Below, in pieces: positions 35,455-42,875 of a stretch of DNA of 49,775 bases (its first letter is position 1; each line of letters opens with the position of its first letter). Source of the stretch: Schlesneria paludicola DSM 18645 (GTDB taxonomy: Bacteria; Planctomycetota; Planctomycetia; Planctomycetales; Planctomycetaceae); NCBI RefSeq assembly GCF_000255655.1, contig NZ_JH636435.1, positions 1,068,697 through 1,118,471 of the forward strand, read 5' to 3'. A model generated the notes under the pieces. It was given only the letters and a program-made list of their open reading frames with translations. It had not been told where the DNA came from and made no database searches. A program made the translations under genes and the position numbers.

Positions 35455-36942
35455 ATGAGTGAAGAACAACTTGCCCAGCAGTCCGCTGGCGGCGCCGTGG
35501 AATTCAGTGAATTTTCACAGTTGCTGAACAAAGAATTCAAGCCCAAGACCGACAAGGCACAAGAAGCCGTTTCCAACGCGGTTCGGACTTTGGCCGAACA
35601 AGCATTGGCCAATACCGCTTTGATTTCCGACGACGTGCTGAAGAGCATTTCGTCGATCATTGCCGAAATCGACAAGAAGCTGACGGAACAAATCAACCTC
35701 GTGATTCACAACGAGCAGTTCCAAAAGCTCGAAGGGGCCTGGCGTGGCCTGCATCACTTGGTGACGCACACCGAAACTGACGAGATGCTCAAGATCCGCG
35801 TCATGAACATCTCCAAGAACGAATTGGGGAAGACCCTCAAGAAGTTCAAGGGGACGGCCTGGGATCAAAGCCCGATCTTCAAGAAAACATACGAAGAAGA
35901 ATACGGTCAATTCGGCGGCGAGCCATTTGGTTGCCTCGTCGGCGATTTCTACTTTGACCACAGCGCCCCAGACGTCGAACTGCTCAGCGGAATGGCCCAG
36001 GTGAGTGCGGCCTGCCATTGTCCGTTCATCACCGGTGCTTCGCCCGGCCTGATGCAGATGGAATCCTGGCGTGAGCTGGCGAATCCACGAGATCTGACGA
36101 AGATCTTCTCGACCCCAGAATACGCCCCTTGGAAGTCGCTTCGCGAATCAGACGATTCACGCTACATCGGACTTGCGATGCCGCGCGTCCTGTCGCGTCT
36201 GCCATACGGTGCGAAATCGAGTCCCGTCGATGAATTTGATTTTGAAGAAGACACGGGTGCCGCGGACCATTCGAAATACACGTGGTCCAATGCCGCCTAT
36301 TCGATGGCAACCAACATCAATCAATCGTTCAAAGCCTATGGATGGTGCTCGCAAATTCGCGGGATCGAATCCGGTGGCGCGGTCGAAGGTTTGCCATGCC
36401 ATACCTTCCCGACCGATGACGGTGGCGTGGACATGAAATGCCCAACCGAAGTCGCGATCAGCGATCGACGTGAAGCGGAACTTTCCGCAAACGGATTTAT
36501 GCCGTTGATTCACAAGAAGAATACGGACTTCGCAGCGTTCATCGGTGCTCAGTCTCTGCACAATCCAGCAGAGTACGATGATCCCGATGCAACGGCCAAC
36601 GCGAACTTGGGCGCTCGCTTGCCATACCTGTTTGCTACGTGCCGATTTGCACACTACCTGAAGTGCATCGTTCGCGACAAAATCGGCTCTTTCAAAGAGA
36701 AGACCGATATGCAAGCTTGGTTGAATAAATGGATCAACAACTACGTGCTGCGAGCACCAGAGAAAGCCACCGACGAAGAAAAGGCCATGCGCCCGCTGTC
36801 CGGTGCGGAAGTGGTCGTCGAAGAAGTGGAAGGAAACCCCGGGTACTACACTTCGAAATTCTTTCTGCGCCCCCATTATCAACTTGAGGGACTCACCGTC
36901 TCGTTGCGGCTCGTCTCGAAACTGCCATCTGGAAAGAAATGA
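35455..36942 (+). CDS. tssC: TssC, T6SS contractile sheath large subunit
   Basis: 495 residues with a strong TAGGAGG ribosome-binding site 8-9 bases before ATG. Hallmarks: FQKLEGAWRGLHHLVTHTET, FDQSPIFKKxYEEEYG-like (WDQSPIFKKTYEEEYGQFGG), PFGCLVGDFYFDHSAPDVEL, FITGASPGLMQMESWRELAN, LAMPRVLSRLPYGAKSSPVD and a C-terminal YYTSKFFLRPHYQLEGLTVS. It forms the sheath with TssB and exposes the helix recognised by ClpV. Length matches the family. Confidence 0.98.
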   Translation: MSEEQLAQQSAGGAVEFSEFSQLLNKEFKPKTDKAQEAVSNAVRTLAEQALANTALISDDVLKSISSIIAEIDKKLTEQINLVIHNEQFQKLEGAWRGLHHLVTHTETDEMLKIRVMNISKNELGKTLKKFKGTAWDQSPIFKKTYEEEYGQFGGEPFGCLVGDFYFDHSAPDVELLSGMAQVSAACHCPFITGASPGLMQMESWRELANPRDLTKIFSTPEYAPWKSLRESDDSRYIGLAMPRVLSRLPYGAKSSPVDEFDFEEDTGAADHSKYTWSNAAYSMATNINQSFKAYGWCSQIRGIESGGAVEGLPCHTFPTDDGGVDMKCPTEVAISDRREAELSANGFMPLIHKKNTDFAAFIGAQSLHNPAEYDDPDATANANLGARLPYLFATCRFAHYLKCIVRDKIGSFKEKTDMQAWLNKWINNYVLRAPEKATDEEKAMRPLSGAEVVVEEVEGNPGYYTSKFFLRPHYQLEGLTVSLRLVSKLPSGKK

Positions 36943-37035
36943 CGCGATCGTGCGTCTGTTAACGGGCCCCCGTAACGCTAAGTGTGTCTGTTCTAACTTG
37001 CTCCCAAATGGAGCTCTCGCCAACAGGAGATATCA

Positions 37036-37524
37036 ATGCTGCTAATGATGTTGCCCGGTATTACAGGTGATTCGATTGTCGAAGGTTTTGTTGGCTGGAT
37101 TTCGCTTGGCTCGGTCCAGTTCGGCGTCGGTCGCGGCGTGTCGTCCGCTGGCGTTGGTATGAAAGATCGAGATACCTCAACTCCTTCGATTTCTGAAGTT
37201 GTTGTTACAAAAATGACGGATATTACCTCGACGTTGCTCTTTGCCGAAGCCACTTACGGCGATGCCCTCGACAACTGCATTATTGCGTTGGTGCAGACCG
37301 GTGGAAAAGACGCTCCAGTACAGGAGTATTGGAGAATCACATTGACCAAGCCGATTCTGAGCGGGTGGTCGCTCAGCTCAGGTGGCGATCGACCAAGCGA
37401 ATCGATCTCGATTAACTTCAACAAGATCGTGATGAAGTATACCCAGTTCACCGACGGTGGTGATCCGAAGGTTGCTGATCCGAAGGGTTATGATTTGACG
37501 ACCGGTAAGCCCGCTTCGGCCTAA
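37036..37524 (+). CDS. hcp: Hcp (TssD), T6SS inner tube protein
   Basis: 162 residues; CAGGAGAT lies 7 bases before ATG. Typical Hcp sequence: GDSIVEGFVGWISLGSVQFG (the DG…G…I…S normally found), TPSISEVVVTKMTDITSTLL, WRITLTKPILSGWSLSSGGD and ESISINFNKIVMKYTQFTDG. It forms stacked hexameric rings propelled by sheath contraction, and its lumen can carry small effectors. The next gene is a protease, the expected position for a cargo effector. Confidence 0.96.
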   Translation: MLLMMLPGITGDSIVEGFVGWISLGSVQFGVGRGVSSAGVGMKDRDTSTPSISEVVVTKMTDITSTLLFAEATYGDALDNCIIALVQTGGKDAPVQEYWRITLTKPILSGWSLSSGGDRPSESISINFNKIVMKYTQFTDGGDPKVADPKGYDLTTGKPASA

Positions 37525-37565
37525 TCGCTGCAGCGTCAGGGCGTACTTCGGATGGGCAGTATTTT

Positions 37566-37596
37566 CCCCGGTCATGAATACCATGTCATGCCGGGG
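37566..37596 (+). terminator. Hairpin between hcp and the protease gene
   Basis: CCCCGG (37566-37571), one bulged T, CATGA, an 8-base loop, then TCATG and CCGGGG (37591-37596) form an 11-bp stem. No T-run follows, so it is not a classical intrinsic terminator. It more likely stabilises the hcp end of the message or attenuates read-through, which would let hcp be expressed more than the genes after it. Confidence 0.5.
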
Positions 37597-37658
37597 ACTT
37601 GCTGCCCTTCATTTCGCTTGCTTCCATTTCGATTGCCCTCATCTCAGGAGCCATGACC

Positions 37659-38423
37659 ATGGGTTTTGCAGAAACGGCGAAGAAAATTCGTGATGCGGCT
37701 GTGAAGTATGGCGGATCCTATATCCCTTACTCGCAATGTGTCCCCCCGACATCGACTTTGATCGAATCAATGCCCCAGACGAGTGATGGGATTTGTAAAG
37801 CGCTGTCGGCCAAATGGATCGTCGAACACTCGAATGGAAGCAGTCTCTTCAACTGGCTCTGCACCCCAGGTACGCTGAACGTGCGGCAATCTGCGGTTGC
37901 GAACTTGATGCTGAATTTCATGGATGGAACAGAAACGACGGGAGCGTTTAAGAATCGTTCCTGGTTTCGTAAAGGCTCCATGAGAAAAGAATACAAAAGT
38001 CGACAGAATCACCTTTCCCGTCAGACATTTATGACGGACAAGTATTTGCAGCTGTATGGTTTGAAGCGTCGCAATGGGCTTCGTGGAGTGGGAATGAACG
38101 ACAATCCCATCTCCGTTGGCGCGAACGGCTCTGCCTTGGCCAATATGTTCGACTCTCGGTACCTGAATACCAAGGGCGAAACGTATATGACAATTGGGAT
38201 CCTTGGCGATGCAGGTGGTCACGCATTGGCTGGTTACTGCGCCGGCAAAGAAGTCATCCTTTTCGACCCGAACTACGGTGAGTTCTACTTCCCCAGCTAC
38301 GACATGTCGTACCCCTGGATCCAGTATTTTTATGTGGCGAGTGACTACATCAGCGACTTCGACACGTTCTACATGCTGGGCTACGCCAAAGATGCGACTG
38401 GGAACTGGAAAAAATACAAGTAA
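37659..38423 (+). CDS. YopT-like (peptidase C58) cysteine protease, putative T6SS effector
   Basis: ATG 37659 is chosen because CAGGAG ends 8 bases upstream; in-frame starts at 37653 and 37599 are weaker. 254 residues with no signal peptide. The C58 catalytic triad pattern is visible: Cys46 in TSDGICKALSAKWIVEHSNG (YopT-like GxCxALSxxWI), His188 in GDAGGHALAGYC, and Asp203 in VILFDPNYGEFYF (YopT-like FFDPNxGxF). YopT/AvrPphB family enzymes cleave host proteins near lipidated or specific sites. It lies directly after hcp in a T6SS operon, and its 254 residues are small enough for Hcp- or VgrG-borne delivery. No adjacent gene looks like a dedicated immunity protein. Family recognition is by motif only; the effector role is inference. 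Confidence 0.78.
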   Translation: MGFAETAKKIRDAAVKYGGSYIPYSQCVPPTSTLIESMPQTSDGICKALSAKWIVEHSNGSSLFNWLCTPGTLNVRQSAVANLMLNFMDGTETTGAFKNRSWFRKGSMRKEYKSRQNHLSRQTFMTDKYLQLYGLKRRNGLRGVGMNDNPISVGANGSALANMFDSRYLNTKGETYMTIGILGDAGGHALAGYCAGKEVILFDPNYGEFYFPSYDMSYPWIQYFYVASDYISDFDTFYMLGYAKDATGNWKKYK

Positions 38424-38515
38424 CCCGTCGTGGTGAAACGGTCCCTTCACCACAGCAACACAGTGCATCCAGGCTGTCCTGTCGACAGACCCGCTCATTC
38501 AGGAAATGAATTCCG

Positions 38516-39325
38516 ATGACAGACTCGACATTGCTTCGCGAAGGTCGTTTGGACGAGGCACTCGCCGAACTGAAGGATCAGATTCGCAAAGATGCCAGCA
38601 ATCCGAAACATCGCGTGTACCTGTTTCAGATGCTCGCGGTCACGGGGGAATGGGATCGAGCCCTGACACAGCTCAATACTCTGGCCGAGCTTGATCCGAT
38701 TTCGCTCGCCATGGCGCAGATGTACCGCATGGCGCTCGATTGCGAAGTTTTGCGTTCGCAAGTCTTCGCGGGCACCCGAACCCCGTTGATTCTTGGCGAA
38801 CCTGAGAACTGGATCGCATTGTTGATTCAGGCGCTTGGACATGCCGCTCGTCAAGAGTTTCCGCAGGCGATTGACCTACAGGCCCGCGCCTTCGATGAAG
38901 CACCCGCGACGACCGGATCAATCAACGGCCAATCATTCGAATGGATTGCCGATGCAGATTCGCGACTTGGGCCCGTGCTCGAAGCCGTTGTCAACGGCGG
39001 TTACTACTGGATTCCCTTCAACCGGATCAAACAGATCGATATCGAGCCACCGGAAGACTTGCGTGATGTTGTCTGGATGCCGGCGCATTTCGTCTGGGCC
39101 AATGGCGGCGAAATGGTGGGCGTGATTCCCACGCGATATCCTGGCTCGGAACGCAGCACCGACAATGCAATTCGCCTTGCGCGGAAAACCGACTGGCAGG
39201 ATTGTGGCAACGACTATTACGTCGGACTGGGTCAACGCATGTTCGCAACCGATGCTGGAGATTTCGCGCTGATGGACGTACGTCAAATCACATTTAATAC
39301 GCCAGTCGATGCAGCCAATGCCTGA
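38516..39325 (+). CDS. tagJ: TagJ/ImpE-type T6SS accessory protein
   Basis: 269 residues. The N-terminal half is TPR-like (LLREGRLDEALAELKDQIRK; RVYLFQMLAVTGEWDRALTQ; LAELDPISLAMAQMYRMALD), and the C-terminal half has the ImpE/SciE domain (EWIADADSRLGPVLEAVVNG, YYWIPFNRIKQIDIEPPEDL, RDVVWMPAHFVWANGGEMVG). In other T6SS, TagJ binds TssB and assists ClpV-dependent sheath recycling. Its position between the effector and tssE is common for impE. Confidence 0.93.
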   Translation: MTDSTLLREGRLDEALAELKDQIRKDASNPKHRVYLFQMLAVTGEWDRALTQLNTLAELDPISLAMAQMYRMALDCEVLRSQVFAGTRTPLILGEPENWIALLIQALGHAARQEFPQAIDLQARAFDEAPATTGSINGQSFEWIADADSRLGPVLEAVVNGGYYWIPFNRIKQIDIEPPEDLRDVVWMPAHFVWANGGEMVGVIPTRYPGSERSTDNAIRLARKTDWQDCGNDYYVGLGQRMFATDAGDFALMDVRQITFNTPVDAANA

Positions 39326-39391
39326 CAGGCAATTTCGACGTGCATGTGAACGTCTGCGGCCAGATCATTGACCTGCGAGTATCCCGACACC

Positions 39392-39892
39392 ATGGCGGAA
39401 CTGACAACTCAAGAAAAGCTTCAGCCATCGCTGCTTGATCGGCTTATCGACGACGAACCACATGTGAGACAAGAATCGCGTGACAAACGCGTTCTGTCGA
39501 TGAATAAATTGCGTGAAGGAGTCCTGCGCGATATCGCCTGGTTGATGAACACGACCTGTTTCTATCCTCTGGATGAGCTAGCCCCTTATCCTCGCGTCGC
39601 AAAATCGGTCTTGAATTATGGATTCATCGATTTGACGGGAAAGACCGCGTCGAGCGTCAAACATGCGGAATTAGAGAGACTTCTGCGTCAGACACTTTGG
39701 AACTATGAACCACGTTTGGTTCGCGAAACACTGAAAGTCACCGTGCGGGCCTCGGAATCGGCCATGTCACGACATGCGGTTACCATCGGCATCGAAGCCG
39801 ATCTTTGGGCCGAGCCGGTGCCGCTGCGAATCTATATGAAAACAGAAGTCGACCTCGAAACGGGCCAGATCCACGTCGTAGATATTCACTGA
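39392..39892 (+). CDS. tssE: TssE (gp25-like) T6SS baseplate wedge protein
   Basis: ATG 39392 is preferred to the upstream TTG 39368, which adds eight poorly conserved residues. 166 residues. Family blocks: PSLLDRLIDDEP, MNKLREGVLRDIAWLMNTTC, RVAKSVLNYGFIDLTGKTAS (S.lNyGlpdl.g), and a C-terminal RIYMKTEVDLETGQIHVVDI. TssE with TssF, TssG and TssK builds the baseplate that nucleates sheath assembly. Confidence 0.94.
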   Translation: MAELTTQEKLQPSLLDRLIDDEPHVRQESRDKRVLSMNKLREGVLRDIAWLMNTTCFYPLDELAPYPRVAKSVLNYGFIDLTGKTASSVKHAELERLLRQTLWNYEPRLVRETLKVTVRASESAMSRHAVTIGIEADLWAEPVPLRIYMKTEVDLETGQIHVVDIH

Positions 39893-39930
39893 CATCTCGC
39901 GACAGATTGTACGGCTAAGAAAGTTGTGGA

Positions 39931-41808
39931 ATGGACCCTCGTCTCCTCCGTTACTACGAACGGGAATTGCAATTCCTGCGAGAAATGGGTGGAGAATTTG
40001 CCGCAGAGTTCCCCAAGGTTGCAGGTCGGCTCGGAATGGATGGGTTCGAGGTCTCCGACCCCTTCGTCGAACGGCTGTTGGAAGGTGTCGCCTTTCTGAC
40101 GGCACGCGTGCAGCTCAAACAGGATGCGGAATTCCCGAAGTTCACGCAGCATATGCTCGAGATGGTGTATCCACACTATCTGGCTCCTACGCCATCAATG
40201 GCTGTTGTCCGATTTCAGCCCGACTTAACCGAAGGAAGTCTGGATAAGGGCTTTGTCCTGCCGCGTCAGACAATTCTGCGAAGTGTGCTCGGAAAAGGTG
40301 ATCAGACCGCCTGCGAGTTTCGCACGGCGCATCCGGTGACGCTTTGGCCCATGGAACTCGAAAAGGCCGAGTACTTTACCCGTGACGAAGCGATGCTGGA
40401 CCTACCCGACCTGAAAGGTGTCAAAGCGGGCTTGCGACTGCGTCTTCGAACAACGGCGGGCTTGACCTTCGATCAGCTTGCCCTCGACAGCCTGCCGATT
40501 TATCTGCACGGACAGGACCATCGACGTCATCGCCTCTATGAACAACTTCTGGCGAATTCAATCGCCGTCATCGTTCGCCCGCCCCAGCGAGGCTCGGGAG
40601 TCCAGAAGGTCCTTGACGCCTCACATATACGCCGCCTCGGATTCGAAAACGAGCAGTCACTGCTGCCGCAGTCAAACCGTTCATTTCAAGGCTATCGCGT
40701 TCTTGACGAGTACTTTGCGTTTCCTGACCGATACATGTTTGTCGAAGTAAACGGTTTATCCGAAGCGGTCAAGAAATGCACAGGGACTCAGCTCGACATC
40801 CTGGTTCTGTTCAACCGCCAGGAACGCGGCCTGGAGAATGTCGTCGCGGCACAGGATTTTTCGCTCTATTGTACGCCCGCTGCAAATCTGTTTCCCAAAC
40901 GCGTCGATCGCATTCATCTGTCGGATGAACACGAAGAGTTCCATGTCGTTCCCGATCGTACTCGACCGCTCGACTACGAGGTTTATTCGCTAACGAGAGC
41001 CGTGGGTTACGGGCAGGGGGGTGAGAACGAACAGGAATTCTTCCCTTTCTATTCCTTCAACGACTTGTCTCGATCTGGCGATCATCAGGCATACTACGCA
41101 ACGCATCGCGTCCCGCGTGTCACTTCGTCTCGGCAACAGCGCGTCGGAACGCGGTCTAGTTATGTTGGCAATGAACTTTTTGTCTCTCTGGTCGATGGAC
41201 GAGAAGGGCCGTTTCGGAATGGCTTTCGGCAATTGGCCATCGAAGCCCTTTGTACGAATCGCGACCTGCCGTTGCATATGCCCGTCGGTCGGGCGAACAC
41301 CGACTTCACATTGGTCGCAAGCGCGCCGGTCCAATCCGTTCGCATCCTGAGCGGTCCCACGCGGCCCACCCCATCGCCTACATTCTCATCGGGAGAACTG
41401 AGCTGGCGATTGATCAATCACCTCTCGCTGAACTACTTGTCGTTGGTCGACACCGACGAAAAGGTCGGAGCTGCCGCACTACGAGAACTCCTCTCGCTCT
41501 ACGCGAATAGCAGCGAACCGGCCACCATGAAGCAGATTGAGGGTGTTCAGACCGTTTCCTCACGCCCCGTTGTCCGCCGCATTCCCACCCCAGGCCCGAT
41601 TGCATACGGACGCGGGGTCGAAGTGACGCTGACGTTCGATGAAACGGCCTTCGATGGTTCGGGAGCGTTTCTCTTGGGAAGCGTCCTGGAAGAGTTTTTT
41701 GCGAGATATGTTTCGCTGAATTCGTTTACGGAAACGGCCTTAAAAACTTTGGACCGAGGAGAAATCGCTCGATGGCCGCTGAGGATCGGTCGGCGACACA
41801 GGATTTAG
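39931..41808 (+). CDS. tssF: TssF, T6SS baseplate protein
   Basis: 625 residues. The N-terminus MDPRLLRYYERELQFLREMG followed by EFAAEFPKVAGRLG is the diagnostic TssF/ImpG opening; VERLLEGVAFLTARVQLKQD, FTQHMLEMVYPHYLAPTPSM, a mid DEYFAFPDRYMFVEVNGL block and the end SFTETALKTLDRGEIARWPL complete it. Full family length. Its end overlaps tssG by 37 bases. Confidence 0.97.
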   Translation: MDPRLLRYYERELQFLREMGGEFAAEFPKVAGRLGMDGFEVSDPFVERLLEGVAFLTARVQLKQDAEFPKFTQHMLEMVYPHYLAPTPSMAVVRFQPDLTEGSLDKGFVLPRQTILRSVLGKGDQTACEFRTAHPVTLWPMELEKAEYFTRDEAMLDLPDLKGVKAGLRLRLRTTAGLTFDQLALDSLPIYLHGQDHRRHRLYEQLLANSIAVIVRPPQRGSGVQKVLDASHIRRLGFENEQSLLPQSNRSFQGYRVLDEYFAFPDRYMFVEVNGLSEAVKKCTGTQLDILVLFNRQERGLENVVAAQDFSLYCTPAANLFPKRVDRIHLSDEHEEFHVVPDRTRPLDYEVYSLTRAVGYGQGGENEQEFFPFYSFNDLSRSGDHQAYYATHRVPRVTSSRQQRVGTRSSYVGNELFVSLVDGREGPFRNGFRQLAIEALCTNRDLPLHMPVGRANTDFTLVASAPVQSVRILSGPTRPTPSPTFSSGELSWRLINHLSLNYLSLVDTDEKVGAAALRELLSLYANSSEPATMKQIEGVQTVSSRPVVRRIPTPGPIAYGRGVEVTLTFDETAFDGSGAFLLGSVLEEFFARYVSLNSFTETALKTLDRGEIARWPLRIGRRHRI

Positions 41809-42821
41809 CGCTTGAACAAGCGTTAAAGGAAACGCCGTACAAATTTGGCTTCTTTCAAGCGATCCGTCGCCTGGCGGTGTTGTATCGTGATCGTCCCGTC
41901 GTTGGAAAATCAGCACGTCCATCTGATGATCCAATCCGATTGTCACAAGATCCGTTTCTCGACTTTGCGCCAAGCTCATTGTCGGAGTTCCGCCCTGGCA
42001 AGAACGGCCATCCCGCACGATTGTTCGCCCAGTTTTTTGGATTGCTCGGTCCGAATGGGCCAATGCCCCTGCATATCACCGAGTTTATCCGCGACCGCAT
42101 TCGAAACAGCGACGACCCCACTTCGGCCCGGTTCTTAGACATTTTCCATCATCGGTTGCTCTCGTTGTTTTATCGCGCATGGGCAGACGCTCAGCCGACG
42201 GTGCATCTGGACAGGCCTGAATCCGATCGGTTCGCCCAATATGTCGGTTCGATATTCGGGATCGGTTCTCCAGCGTTTCAAAATCGCGACACCATCTCCG
42301 ACATGGCCAAACGATATCACGCTGGAACGCTGGCCTCACAAACGCGACACGCTGACGGCCTTTGTGCACTACTTGCCGATTTTTTTGATGTGCACGTTGA
42401 AGTGAAAGACTTTGAGAGTCACTGGATGGAGCTTCCCGACTCGTGCCGTACGCAGTTGGCTCATTCGCCCTCCAGCGGAAAACTTTCCTGTGGCGCGGTG
42501 CTTGGACGCCGCGTCTGGGAATGCCAGTACAAATTCCGAATCATCATCGGCCCCTTGAAGCTCAAGGACTATCAACGTTTGTTGCCCGGCGGTGATTCGA
42601 TGCGGAAGCTCGTCGACCTCGTCAGGAACTACGTCGGCGATGAACTTGAATGGGATCTTCAACTTGTTTTAGAAAAACGCGAACGTCCCGGATTGCAGTT
42701 GGGGCGATCCGGTCAATTGCGACGGACAGCCTGGCTGTCAAATCGTCCGGGCGAACGAGATGCCGATGATCTCGTTGTCAGCCCGGTGCCAAATCACAAA
42801 TCGAAAACGACCTCGAATTAA
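41772..42821 (+). CDS. tssG: TssG, T6SS baseplate protein
   Basis: 349 residues. Family blocks: KETPYKFGFFQAIRRLAVLY, PIRLSQDPFLDFAPSSLSEF, FAQFFGLLGPNGPMPLHITE, DIFHHRLLSLFYRAWADAQP and a C-terminal FRIIIGPLKLKDYQRLLPGG. It forms the TssF2-TssG baseplate core. The start lies inside the end of tssF, so translation is probably coupled. Confidence 0.96.
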   Translation: MAAEDRSATQDLALEQALKETPYKFGFFQAIRRLAVLYRDRPVVGKSARPSDDPIRLSQDPFLDFAPSSLSEFRPGKNGHPARLFAQFFGLLGPNGPMPLHITEFIRDRIRNSDDPTSARFLDIFHHRLLSLFYRAWADAQPTVHLDRPESDRFAQYVGSIFGIGSPAFQNRDTISDMAKRYHAGTLASQTRHADGLCALLADFFDVHVEVKDFESHWMELPDSCRTQLAHSPSSGKLSCGAVLGRRVWECQYKFRIIIGPLKLKDYQRLLPGGDSMRKLVDLVRNYVGDELEWDLQLVLEKRERPGLQLGRSGQLRRTAWLSNRPGERDADDLVVSPVPNHKSKTTSN

Positions 42822-42875
42822 CTTCTTCCAGACGTCACCACGTTTTCTTTTCCGCACGCGTAGAATGGATGATTC

